In this document: positions 35,034 to 43,053 of the stretch, piece after piece
Layout: every line of letters begins with the position of its first letter
Position numbering within the stretch: position 1 is the stretch's first letter
From: Variovorax sp. OAS795
GTDB lineage: Bacteria > Pseudomonadota > Gammaproteobacteria > Burkholderiales > Burkholderiaceae_C
Length of the DNA: 64,000 bases
Reading direction: 5' to 3'
NCBI RefSeq assembly: GCF_040546685.1
Contig: NZ_JBEPOH010000001.1
Coordinates: 186,001 to 250,000, forward strand
Notes under the pieces: model-generated
What the model was told of the DNA's origin: nothing
The model's database searches: none
What the model saw: the letters and a program-made list of their open reading frames with translations, nothing else
Program-made: the position numbers and the translations under genes

Positions 35034-36365
35034 ATGAAACTGAAATCGCTCGCACTGACCGCCGCCCTGGTGGCCAGCTCCCTCGGCGCCCTTCTGGCGC
35101 CATCGGCCGCGCAAGCGCAGGCCAAGGAGCAGTTCTTCCCGCTGCTGGTGTACCGCACCGGCCCCTATGCGCCCAACGGCACGCCGTGGGCCAACGGCAA
35201 GCAGGACTACATCAAGTACGTCAACGCCACCGGCGGCATCAACGGCGTGAAGATCACGTACGAGGAATGCGAAACCGGCTATGCCACCGACAAGGGCGTG
35301 GAGTGCTACGAGCGCCTCAAGGGCCGCCCCGGCGTGACGCTGTTCGATCCGCAGGCGACCGGCATCACCTTCGCGCTGACCGACAAGGTGCCCAACGACA
35401 AGATCCCGCTCATCACGCTGGGCTACGGCCTCTCCGCGTCGCAGGACGGCAGCGTGTTCAAGTGGAACTTCCCGCTGATGGGCAGCTACTGGACCGCGGC
35501 CGACATCCTGATCCAGCACATCGGCAAGAAGGAAGGCGGGATGGACAAGCTCAAGGGCAAGAAGATCGCCCTCGTGTACCACGACTCGCCGTTCGGCAAG
35601 GAGCCGATCCCGCTGCTGCAGGAGCGCGCGAAGCAGAACGGCTTCGAACTCTCGCTGATCCCTGTCACCGCACCCGGCGTGGAGCAGAAGTCCGCCTGGC
35701 TGCAGGTGCGCCAGTCGCGGCCCGACTACGTGCTGTTGTGGGGCTGGGGCGTGATGAACTCCACCGCGCTCAAGGAAGCGGTGGCCACGGGCTACCCGCG
35801 CGAGAAGATGTACGGCGTGTGGTGGGCCGGCGCCGAGCCCGACGTGAAGGACGTGGGTGCCAACGCCAAGGGCTACAACGCGCTGGCGCTGAACACCTCG
35901 GGCACGCAGCCCAAGGTGATCCAGGAAATCCTCAAGCAGGTGCACGACAAGGGCCAGGGCACGGGCCCGAAGGAAGAAGTGGGCTCGGTGCTCTACACGC
36001 GCGGCGTGATCATCCAGATGCTGGGCATCGAGGCCGTGAAGCGCGCGCAGGAACGCTTCGGCAAGGGCAAGGTCATGACCGGCGAGCAAGTGCGCTGGGG
36101 CATGGAGAACCTGGCGCTCGACCAGAAGAGGCTCGACGCGCTGGGCTTCTCGGGGGTGCTGCGTCCGCTGAGCACGTCGTGCCAGGACCACATGGGCTCG
36201 AGTTGGGCGCGCGTGCACACCTGGGACGGCACCAAGTGGGGCGACATGTCCGACTGGTACCAGGCCGACGAGCAGATCATCAAGCCGATGGTGAAGGTGG
36301 CGGCCGAAAAGTACGCGGGCGAGAAGAAGCTCACGCGCCGCGACGCTGCCGACTGCAGCATGTAA
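35034..36365 (+). CDS. LivK-type periplasmic substrate-binding protein
   Basis: A 443-residue type-I periplasmic binding protein. Its signal peptide ends SAAQAQA near residue 31. The Peripla_BP_6 fold shows YIKYVNATGGINGVKITYEECETGYATDKGVECYERLK and GYGLSASQDGSVFKWNFPLMGSYWTAADILIQHIG. A strong AAGGAGACAGGC ribosome site precedes the ATG at 35034. Being longer than LivJ/LivK, it belongs to the HAAT subgroup found in aromatic/aliphatic acid operons. It is followed by two hairpins. Confidence 0.92.
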   Translation: MKLKSLALTAALVASSLGALLAPSAAQAQAKEQFFPLLVYRTGPYAPNGTPWANGKQDYIKYVNATGGINGVKITYEECETGYATDKGVECYERLKGRPGVTLFDPQATGITFALTDKVPNDKIPLITLGYGLSASQDGSVFKWNFPLMGSYWTAADILIQHIGKKEGGMDKLKGKKIALVYHDSPFGKEPIPLLQERAKQNGFELSLIPVTAPGVEQKSAWLQVRQSRPDYVLLWGWGVMNSTALKEAVATGYPREKMYGVWWAGAEPDVKDVGANAKGYNALALNTSGTQPKVIQEILKQVHDKGQGTGPKEEVGSVLYTRGVIIQMLGIEAVKRAQERFGKGKVMTGEQVRWGMENLALDQKRLDALGFSGVLRPLSTSCQDHMGSSWARVHTWDGTKWGDMSDWYQADEQIIKPMVKVAAEKYAGEKKLTRRDAADCSM

Positions 36366-36380
36366 GGACCTGACGGACCG

Positions 36381-36402
36381 TGGCGGCTCGCGAGAGCCGC
36401 CA
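36381..36402 (+). terminator. Stable hairpin after the binding-protein gene
   Basis: TGGCGGCTC, loop GCGA, GAGCCGCCA gives a perfect 9-bp GC-rich stem 16 bp after the stop codon. With no T-run it is more likely an mRNA 3'-end stabiliser than a terminator. Confidence 0.55.
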
Positions 36403-36410
36403 TTCGCAAG

Positions 36411-36437
36411 AGGAGCAGCGCGCTGCCGCTCCTTTTT
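36411..36437 (+). terminator. Intrinsic terminator or attenuator between LivK and LivF genes
   Basis: AGGAGC (36411-36416) pairs with GCTCCT (36428-36433), with a partly self-complementary loop, and runs into TTTTT. This would partly stop transcription after the binding-protein gene and lower expression of the ATPase and ligase downstream. Confidence 0.55.
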
Positions 36438-36457
36438 CGAATGCTTCGGACTACACC

Positions 36458-37270
36458 ATGAGCGAACCCACCATCCTTCTCAATGTCAACGGCATCGAGG
36501 TCATCTACAACCACGTGATCCTGGTGCTCAAGGGCGTGTCGCTCACGGTGCCCGAAGGCGGCATCGTGGCGCTGCTCGGCGGCAACGGCGCGGGCAAGAC
36601 GACCACGCTTCGCGCGGTGAGCAACCTGCTCGCGGGCGAGCGCGGCGCGGTGACCAAGGGCACCATCGAACTGCGCGGCGACCGCATCGAGGCGCTCTCG
36701 CCGGCCGAACTCGTCCGGCGCGGCCTGATCCAGGTGATGGAGGGCCGCCACTGCTTCGCGCACCTGACCATCGAGGAGAACCTGATGACCGGCGCCTATA
36801 CACGCACCGACGGCAAGGCCGCGGTGCAGCAGACGCTGGAAAAGGTGTACGCGTACTTTCCGCGCCTGAAGACGCGCCGCACTTCGCAGGCCGCCTACAC
36901 CTCGGGCGGCGAGCAGCAGATGTGCGCGATCGGCCGTGCGCTGATGGCCAACCCGACGATGGTGCTGCTCGACGAACCCTCGATGGGCCTCGCGCCGCAG
37001 ATCGTCGAGGAGGTGTTCGAGATCGTCAAGGACCTCAACACCAAGGAACGCGTGACCTTCCTCTTGGCCGAGCAGAACACCAACATGGCGCTGCGCTACG
37101 CCGACTACGGCTACATCCTGGAGAACGGCCGCATCGTGATGGACGGCGAGGCCAGGAGCCTGCGCGAGAACGAGGACGTGAAGGAGTTCTACCTCGGCGT
37201 CGGCGGTGCGGACCGCAAGAGTTTCCGCGACGTGAAGAGCTACAAGCGGCGCAAGAGGTGGTTGGCTTGA
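36458..37270 (+). CDS. LivF-type ABC transporter ATP-binding protein
   Basis: A 270-residue ATPase. Walker A is GGNGAGKTTTLRAVSNLL near residue 41, the signature is TSGGEQQMCAIGRALM, Walker B is MVLLDEPSMGLAPQIVEEVFEIVKDL and the H-loop is replaced by LLAEQNTNMAL as usual for LivF. The C-terminal extension (GGADRKSFRDVKSYKRRKRW) is basic. The ATG at 36458 lacks a strong ribosome site. It completes the transporter. Confidence 0.92.
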   Translation: MSEPTILLNVNGIEVIYNHVILVLKGVSLTVPEGGIVALLGGNGAGKTTTLRAVSNLLAGERGAVTKGTIELRGDRIEALSPAELVRRGLIQVMEGRHCFAHLTIEENLMTGAYTRTDGKAAVQQTLEKVYAYFPRLKTRRTSQAAYTSGGEQQMCAIGRALMANPTMVLLDEPSMGLAPQIVEEVFEIVKDLNTKERVTFLLAEQNTNMALRYADYGYILENGRIVMDGEARSLRENEDVKEFYLGVGGADRKSFRDVKSYKRRKRWLA

Positions 37271-37286
37271 TGGCGTTCATTTCGTG

Positions 37287-37410
37287 TTGTTCCCTCTCCC
37301 TCCGGGAGAGGGCCAGGGTGAGGGTGCAGCGGCACATACACACGACCGTCGCGGCTTCGAGGCTGCGGCCCTCACCCCAGCCCTCTCCCCAAGGGGAGAG
37401 GGAGCAAGAC
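37287..37410. repeat. GC-rich double-hairpin repeat, copy 3
   Basis: The left end has CCCTCTCCCTCCGGGAGAGGG then AGGGTGAGGG; the right end has CCCTCACCCCAGCCCTCTCC then GGGGAGAGGGAGCAAG. The ends are inverted relative to each other, and the unit matches copy 1 (16331-16432) closely in reverse order. It lies between the LivF-type and PaaK-like genes and occupies most of that gap. Confidence 0.8.
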
Positions 37411-37436
37411 CGAACAGAAAGACAAAGGGTACGGAC

Positions 37437-38684
37437 ATGACCGACCACTACGACGCCCTCGAAATCCGAGACCCGGCCGAACGCGAGCGCGACCTGCTGG
37501 CTGCGCTGCCGAAGCAGATTGCCCAAGCCCAGACCGCCGCGCCCGCGTTTGCGAAGATCCTCGACGGCGTGAAGCCGGCGGACATCACGACACGCGAGGC
37601 GCTCGCCAGGCTGCCCGTCACACGCAAGACCGAACTGCTCGACCTGCAGAAGCAGCGGCGCGCCGACGATCCCTTCGGCGGCTTTTCTGCCATCGGCCGC
37701 GGCAGTCGCATGCCACGCGTGTTCGCAAGCCCCGGCACCATCTACGAGCCTGAGGGCGAAGCGCGCGACTACTGGCGCACCGCACGCGCGTTGCACGCGG
37801 CGGGCTTTCGCGCCGGCGAACTCATTCACAACAGCTTCAGCTACCACATGACACCGGCCGGCTCCATCATGGAGAGCGGTGCGCGGGCCATGGGCTGCAC
37901 CGTGTTCGCCGGCGGCACCGGCCAGACCGAGCAGCAGCTCGAGGCCATGGCCGACCTCAAGCCCGAGGGCTATGCGGGCACGCCGAGCTTCCTCAAGATC
38001 CTGCTGGAAAAGGCCGAGGAGAAGGGCCTGCAGCTGCCTTCGCTCACCAAGGCGCTGGTTTCCGGCGAGGCCTTTCCGCCCAGCCTGCACGACTGGATCG
38101 CCGCGCACGGCGTGAAGGGGACGCAGTGCTACGCCACGGCCGACCTCGGCCTCATCGCCTACGAAACCAGCGCACGCGAGGGCCTGGTGATCGATGAAGG
38201 CGTGCTGGTCGAGATCGTGCGGCCCGGCACCGGCGACCCGGTGCCCGACGGCGAGGTGGGCGAGATCGTGGTGACCACGTTCAACCCTGACTATCCGCTG
38301 GTGCGCTTCGGCACCGGCGATCTCTCGGCCGTGCTCGCGGGCACCTGCCCCACCGGCCGCACCAACAAGCGCATCAAGGGCTGGCTCGGCCGCGCCGACC
38401 AGACCACCAAGGTGCGCGGCATGTTCGTCCATCCTTCGCAGGTGGCTGACATCGTGCGGCGCTTTCCGGAGATCCAGCGCGCGCGCCTCGTGGTGTCGGG
38501 CGAGATGGGCGACGACCGCATGACCTTCCGGCTCGAATGCGCGGGTGCACCGGCCGGGCTCGATGCGCGCATTGCCGACGCGGTGCGCGAAGTGACCAAG
38601 CTGCGCGGCACCATCGAGCTGGTGCCGCCAGGCACCTTGCCGAACGACGGCAAGGTGATCGAGGACGCGCGCAGCTACAAGTAG
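37437..38684 (+). CDS. Phenylacetate-CoA-ligase-like AMP-binding protein
   Basis: A 415-residue PaaK-family adenylate-forming enzyme. The N-terminal DHYDALEIRDPAERERDLLAALPKQIAQA and the conserved ALARLPVTRKTEL opening are followed by NSFSYHMTPAGSIMESGARAMGC, GYAGTPSFLKILLEKA and a hinge FGTGDLSAVL, with C-terminal KVRGMFVHPSQVADIV. The usual P-loop TSGTTG is replaced by ASPGTIYEPEG, so ATP handling may differ. As last gene of the operon it probably activates, or acts on, the acid imported by the ABC system (inference). Confidence 0.82.
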   Translation: MTDHYDALEIRDPAERERDLLAALPKQIAQAQTAAPAFAKILDGVKPADITTREALARLPVTRKTELLDLQKQRRADDPFGGFSAIGRGSRMPRVFASPGTIYEPEGEARDYWRTARALHAAGFRAGELIHNSFSYHMTPAGSIMESGARAMGCTVFAGGTGQTEQQLEAMADLKPEGYAGTPSFLKILLEKAEEKGLQLPSLTKALVSGEAFPPSLHDWIAAHGVKGTQCYATADLGLIAYETSAREGLVIDEGVLVEIVRPGTGDPVPDGEVGEIVVTTFNPDYPLVRFGTGDLSAVLAGTCPTGRTNKRIKGWLGRADQTTKVRGMFVHPSQVADIVRRFPEIQRARLVVSGEMGDDRMTFRLECAGAPAGLDARIADAVREVTKLRGTIELVPPGTLPNDGKVIEDARSYK

Positions 38685-38745
38685 CGGCGGCAGAACCTGC
38701 GCGCGGCCTTGCGCGCCAGGACCATCAGCAGCGCGAGGCAGCCGC

Positions 38746-39865
38746 TCAGTGCGCGAGCACGGCCTCGGCGTCTTGTGCGGCGGGCCCCACGTACACCGAC
38801 TGCGGCCGGATCAGCCGCCCCTTCTTCACCTGCTCGCGCGCATGCGCCACCCATCCGCTCACGCGGCCGGCCGCGAACACGCAGGTGAAGCTCTCGCGGC
38901 CGAAGCCCAGCGCTTCGAGCAGCAGCGCGGTGTAGAACTCGACGTTGGTCTCGAGCGCGCGGCCGGGCTTTTTCTCGCGCAGGATCGCGAGCGCGGCCAT
39001 GCTCCGTGGCCTCGGCGAGTTCGAAGCGCGCGGCACCGACCTGGCCTTGTGCGCTCAGGCGTTGCAGCGCGCCCTTGAGCGCATCGGCGCGCGGATCGCG
39101 CACGCGGTAGATGCGGTGGCCGAAACCCATCAGCCGCTGGCCACCCGCCACCGCCTCCTCGAGCCACGCGCGCGCATGGGCCGCGGTGCCGATGGCATCG
39201 AGCGCATCGAGCACCGGGCCCGGCGCGCCGCCATGCAGCGGGCCCTTGAGCGCGCTGAGGCCGGCCAGCACGGCCGATGCGAGCCCGGCACCCGTCGAGG
39301 CCACCACGCGCGCCGCAAAGGTCGATGCGTTGAGGCCGTGGTCGCACACCGTGACGAGGTAGGTGTCCAGCGCGCCCACCTGCGATGCGGTGGGCGCGCG
39401 GCCGTGCAGCATGCGCAGCATGTCGGCCGCATGCGGCCAGCTGGCGTCGGGCGCGAGCGCCTGCACGCCCAGCCGCCAGCGCATCACCGCCGCGGTGTAG
39501 ACCGCGGGCGCGGCCACCAGCCGCAGCGCGGTCGCCAGGTCGTCGCCGTCGGGCAGGCGCGCGAGCAAGGCGCGCACGGCTTCGATCGGCGGCAGCTGGC
39601 GCAACGTGGCTGCATCGCCCGGCTGCAGGCGCTCGAACACCTCGCACCGCGCGCGGCCCAGTAGCGCGCGCAGGCCGGCCGCATCCGGCAGCGTGTCGAA
39701 GAAACCCTGGAACAGCAGCCTCATCGCGTCTTCATGGCGCCAGTGCGGCGCGATGTCGTCGAGCGCGTGACCCCGGATCACCAGCCGGCCCGCGGCGCCG
39801 TCCACCTCGGACAGCACCGTGTGCGCGGCCACCACGCCTTCGAGGCCGTCGTCATCGTCGTTCAT
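38746..39865 (-). pseudogene. Citrate synthase-family protein, frameshifted
   Basis: Removing one base gives a 372-residue citrate/methylcitrate-synthase homologue. The first frame runs from MNDDDDGLEGVVAAHTVLSEVDG through LKGPLHGG and MGFGHRIYRVRDPRA to FELAEATEH. The second frame continues AALAILREKKPGRALETNVEFYTALLLEALGFG to the C-terminus. The shift is an extra G (plus strand C) at 38997-38998. The catalytic Asp region reads NVEFY, with Glu where most citrate synthases have Asp. An AAAGGAG site precedes the ATG. Whether the indel is real is open. Confidence 0.85.
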
Positions 39866-39913
39866 GTGCCTGTACTCCTTTGTTCGCATGACATCGATTC
39901 TGGCGGCGCTAAT

Positions 39914-39925
39914 ATTGACGTCAAT
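39914..39925. promoter_or_regulatory. Perfect palindrome between divergent citrate-synthase genes
   Basis: ATTGACGTCAAT is a perfect 12-bp palindrome in the 79-bp gap between the starts at 39865 and 39945. It is a candidate binding site for the DNA-binding domain fused to the neighbouring citrate-synthase-like protein. Confidence 0.5.
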
Positions 39926-39944
39926 CTTGATCCATTCCATCAAC

Positions 39945-41111
39945 ATGACGACGAAGACGCCGCTCTGGCTCCCGGCCGCCGAAGCCCTCGCGCTGATGCA
40001 GGTCCGTCCGCAGACGCTCTACGCCAGCGTGAGCCGCGGGCGCGTGCGCGCCAAGCCCGATGCGGCGGACCCGCGGCGCAGCCTCTATCACCGGGACGAC
40101 GTGCAGCGCATCGCGTCGCGCACGCACGGCCGCCGCAGCAGCGAGGCGGTGGCGAGCGAGGCGATCCGATGGGGCGAGCCGGTGCTGCCGTCGGCCGTGT
40201 CCACCGTGGCCGAAGGGCGGCTCTGGTATCGCGGACAGGACGCCTGCCTGCTGGCTGAACACGCCGGGCTCGAAGAAATCGCGGGACTGCTGTGGGAAAG
40301 CGCGCCGCCGCGCTTTGCCGCCGGCGGCGCGCTGCCGGTGCCCGCGGGCCGCGCAACGCCGCTGCAGGCCGGCCTGCTGGCGCTCGCGGCCCGCGCCGCG
40401 ACCGACCCGCCCTTGCGCGGGCGCGCTCCCGCGGTGTTGAAGTCCGAGGCGGCCGAAGTGATCGGCACGCTGGCCGACGCATTGCTCGGGCCCTCGGCTT
40501 CGCGCGCCGCGCCGCTGCACATGCGCATGGCCGCGGCATGGCGCCGTCCGCGTGCGGCCGATGTGCTGCGCCGCGCACTGGTGCTGCTGGCCGACCACGA
40601 ACTCAATGCCTCGACCTTTGCGGCGCGCGTCACGGCATCGACCGGCGCATCGCTCGCGGCTTGCCTGCTCACCGGCCTGTCGACGCTCACCGGTCCGCTG
40701 CATGGCGGCGCCGCAGCGACCGTGCAGGCGCTGGTGCGCAGTGCCGCGGCCATGGGCAGCGAGGCCGCGGTGCGCGAGTGGCTCGCGCACGATCGCCCGC
40801 TGGCGGCCTTCGGGCATCCGCTCTATCCGCAAGGGGATGCGCGCTCTGCCGCCCTGCTCCCGCACATGGCGCTGCCACCCGTGCTCGCGGCACTGCGCGC
40901 GGCCGGCGAAACGCTGGTGGGCGAAGCACCCAATGTCGACTTCGCGCTCGCGGCGATGGCCGCGGTGCACAAGCTGCCCGCGGACGCGCCGCTGACGCTG
41001 TTCGCCCTGGCGCGCTCGGTCGGCTGGACAGCCCATGCGCTCGAGCAGCAGGCCACGGGGCAGCTGATCCGCCCGCGTGCGCGCTACACGGGTCCGGAAC
41101 TCGCGCGCTGA
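39945..41111 (+). CDS. Citrate synthase-like protein with N-terminal helix-turn-helix
   Basis: A 388-residue fusion. Residues about 8-60 form a MerR/excisionase-like helix-turn-helix (LWLPAAEALALMQVRPQTLYASVSRGRVRAKPDAADPRRSLYHRDDVQRI). The rest is a citrate-synthase fold with LTGPLHGGAAA, AAFGHPLYPQGDARS and PNVDFALAAMA. The usual GHRxY is altered to GHPLY, while the Asp of NVDF is kept. It diverges from a second, non-fused homologue. It may be a metabolite-sensing regulator, a subunit of a mixed enzyme, or both. The ATG at 39945 follows the palindrome by 19 bp. Confidence 0.85.
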   Translation: MTTKTPLWLPAAEALALMQVRPQTLYASVSRGRVRAKPDAADPRRSLYHRDDVQRIASRTHGRRSSEAVASEAIRWGEPVLPSAVSTVAEGRLWYRGQDACLLAEHAGLEEIAGLLWESAPPRFAAGGALPVPAGRATPLQAGLLALAARAATDPPLRGRAPAVLKSEAAEVIGTLADALLGPSASRAAPLHMRMAAAWRRPRAADVLRRALVLLADHELNASTFAARVTASTGASLAACLLTGLSTLTGPLHGGAAATVQALVRSAAAMGSEAAVREWLAHDRPLAAFGHPLYPQGDARSAALLPHMALPPVLAALRAAGETLVGEAPNVDFALAAMAAVHKLPADAPLTLFALARSVGWTAHALEQQATGQLIRPRARYTGPELAR

Positions 41112-41135
41112 ACGCCGGCCAGGGCCGGTTTCGCG

Positions 41136-41708
41136 TCAGTGCTGGAGCGCGTCTTCGTGTGCGAGCTCGAACAGCTTCATCATCTCGCGGTTGAAGGCGG
41201 GCAGGTCGTCGGGCTTTCGGCTCGTCACCATGTTCTGGTCGACCACCACGTCCTGGTCGACCCACTTGGCGCCGGCATTCTGGAGGTCGGTGCGCAGCGA
41301 CGGCCACGAGGTCATCTTGCGCCCCTTGACGCCACCGGCGTCGATGAGGGTCCAGGGACCGTGGCAGATCGCGGCGATGGGCTTGTCCGCCTGGACGAAG
41401 GCGCGCACGAAGGCCACGGCCTTCGGGTCGATGCGCAGCGCATCGGGGTTGACGACACCGCCGGGCAGGAGCAGCGCGTCGAAGTCGTCGGCATTGGCGC
41501 GCTGCAGCGGCACGTCGACTTCGAAGGGGTCGGCAGGTTCGAGGTGTTTCCAGCCGCGCACGCTGCCGTCCAGCGGCGAGACGATCTGCGTCTGCGCGCC
41601 TGCACTCTCCAGGGCCTTGCGCGGCTCGGTCATCTCGGCCTGTTCGAAGCCATCCGAGACCAGGATCGCGACCTTCATTCCGTCCAGCGAGGATGAGGTG
41701 ATGGGCAT
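41136..41708 (-). CDS. DJ-1/PfpI-family glutamine amidotransferase-like protein
   Basis: A 190-residue PfpI-type protein. KVAILVSDGFEQAEMTEPRKALESAGA carries the conserved Glu, and AAICHGPWTLIDAG holds the nucleophile Cys in the elbow. HEDALQH ends the protein. Family members act as proteases, glyoxalase/deglycase enzymes or chaperones. The exact activity is not predictable. It is monocistronic. Confidence 0.9.
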   Translation of the reverse strand: MPITSSSLDGMKVAILVSDGFEQAEMTEPRKALESAGAQTQIVSPLDGSVRGWKHLEPADPFEVDVPLQRANADDFDALLLPGGVVNPDALRIDPKAVAFVRAFVQADKPIAAICHGPWTLIDAGGVKGRKMTSWPSLRTDLQNAGAKWVDQDVVVDQNMVTSRKPDDLPAFNREMMKLFELAHEDALQH

Positions 41709-41998
41709 GGCTGAAGTTCTCCTTGTCGATGCAACAAAGACTTCACCCTAGAAGCCATGCGGGCGGCGTGGATCGGCACCCGCCGGGTCCGGCTGTCGGA
41801 CAGTTCGACGGGCGGCAAACTTCACTTACGCGGCGTTCATGGTCTTTACCTTGCCTGCACGAGCGCGACACTTGGGCGCGCACGAGGCGGCAGAAGTGCC
41901 ACTTATTCACGCGTTCATAGGGCTATTCGCTATGGGTCAGGCCCCGGTCAGCATTTATGATCGCGGCCGTTTTCAATCCAATCGTCGGGAGACACACC

Positions 41999-42973
41999 AT
42001 GAAGAAACTGCTTGCATTTACGGCGATCGCCGCCGCTGCCGCCGGCGTCCACGCCCAGGACTTTCCCGCAGGCAAGACCGTCACGCTGGTCGTGCCCTTT
42101 GCGGCGGGCGGCCCGACGGACCGGGTGGCGCGCGACCTGGCCGAAGCCATGCAGAAGACGCTCGGCACCACGATCGTGGTGGACAACACCGCGGGCGCCG
42201 GCAGCTCCATCGGCACCGCCAAGGTGGCCCGCGCCGCACCGGACGGCTACACGATCCTCGTGAACCACATCGGCATGTCGACGATGCCGGCGCTCTACCG
42301 CAAGCTGCCGTTCAACGTCGAGAACGACTTCGAATACCTCGGCATGGTCAATGAAGTGCCGATGACGCTGATCGGCAAGCCCGGGCTTCCGGCCAACAAC
42401 TACAAGGAACTGACCGCCTGGATCGCGGCCAACAAGGGCAAGATCAACCTCGGCAACGCCGGCCTGGGCGCTGCGTCGCACCTGTGCGGCCTGTTGTTCC
42501 AGAGCGCGCTCAAGGTCGAGATGACGCCGGTTCCCTACAAGGGCACCGCACCCGCCATCGCCGACCTGCTGGGCGGCCAGATCGACCTGCTGTGCGACCA
42601 GACCACCAACACCACGTCGCAGATCGAGGCCAAGAAGGTCAAGGCCTATGCCGTGACCACCAGCAAGCGCTTGACCACGCCGGCCCTGAAGGACCTGCCG
42701 ACGCTGGCCGAATCGGGCCTGAAGGACTTCGAGGTCTCGATCTGGCACGGCGTGTATGCGCCCAAGGGCACGCCGGCGCCGGTGCTCAAGAAGCTCAACG
42801 AGGCCGTCAAGGCCGCAATGAAGGACCCGGGCTTCATCAAGCGCGAAGAAGCGCTGGGCGCCGTGATCGTCACCGACAAGCGCACCGAGCCGGCAGAACA
42901 CAAGAAGTTCGTCTCGGCCGAGATCGCCAAGTGGGGCCCGATCATCAAGGCCGCGGGCGTGTACGCCGACTGA
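41999..42973 (+). CDS. Bug-family (TTT) periplasmic binding protein
   Basis: A 324-residue receptor. A short signal peptide ends AAAAAGVHAQ. FPAGKTVTLVVPFAAGGPTDRVARDLAEAMQ and NTAGAGSSIGTAKVARAAPDGYTILVNHIG are Bug hallmarks, and VPYKGTAPAIADLLGGQIDLLCDQ forms the second ligand loop. Two cysteines (LCGLL, LLCDQ) may pair. No partner membrane genes are nearby. The gene is preceded by about 290 bp without a recognisable gene and ends at a strong terminator. Confidence 0.92.
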   Translation: MKKLLAFTAIAAAAAGVHAQDFPAGKTVTLVVPFAAGGPTDRVARDLAEAMQKTLGTTIVVDNTAGAGSSIGTAKVARAAPDGYTILVNHIGMSTMPALYRKLPFNVENDFEYLGMVNEVPMTLIGKPGLPANNYKELTAWIAANKGKINLGNAGLGAASHLCGLLFQSALKVEMTPVPYKGTAPAIADLLGGQIDLLCDQTTNTTSQIEAKKVKAYAVTTSKRLTTPALKDLPTLAESGLKDFEVSIWHGVYAPKGTPAPVLKKLNEAVKAAMKDPGFIKREEALGAVIVTDKRTEPAEHKKFVSAEIAKWGPIIKAAGVYAD

Positions 42974-42993
42974 CCGTTTCGCTTCCCCGCCAG

Positions 42994-43030
42994 AAAAAGC
43001 CGCCGGACCTGCAGGTCCGGCGGCTTTTTT
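42994..43030. terminator. Bidirectional intrinsic terminator
   Basis: A perfect palindrome built from AAAAAGCCGCCGGACCTG and its complement, with a T-run on both strands, lies between the convergent Bug gene and lipoprotein gene. It should terminate both. Confidence 0.93.
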
Positions 43031-43053
43031 CATTCCGAGCGCGGGGCGGGGGA

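Noticed and set aside
41709-41998. About 290-bp gap before the second Bug gene, checked for a small gene, tRNA or riboswitch
   Set aside because: Only short frames without ribosome sites and a small GTCCG/CGGAC hairpin were seen. Nothing could be supported.
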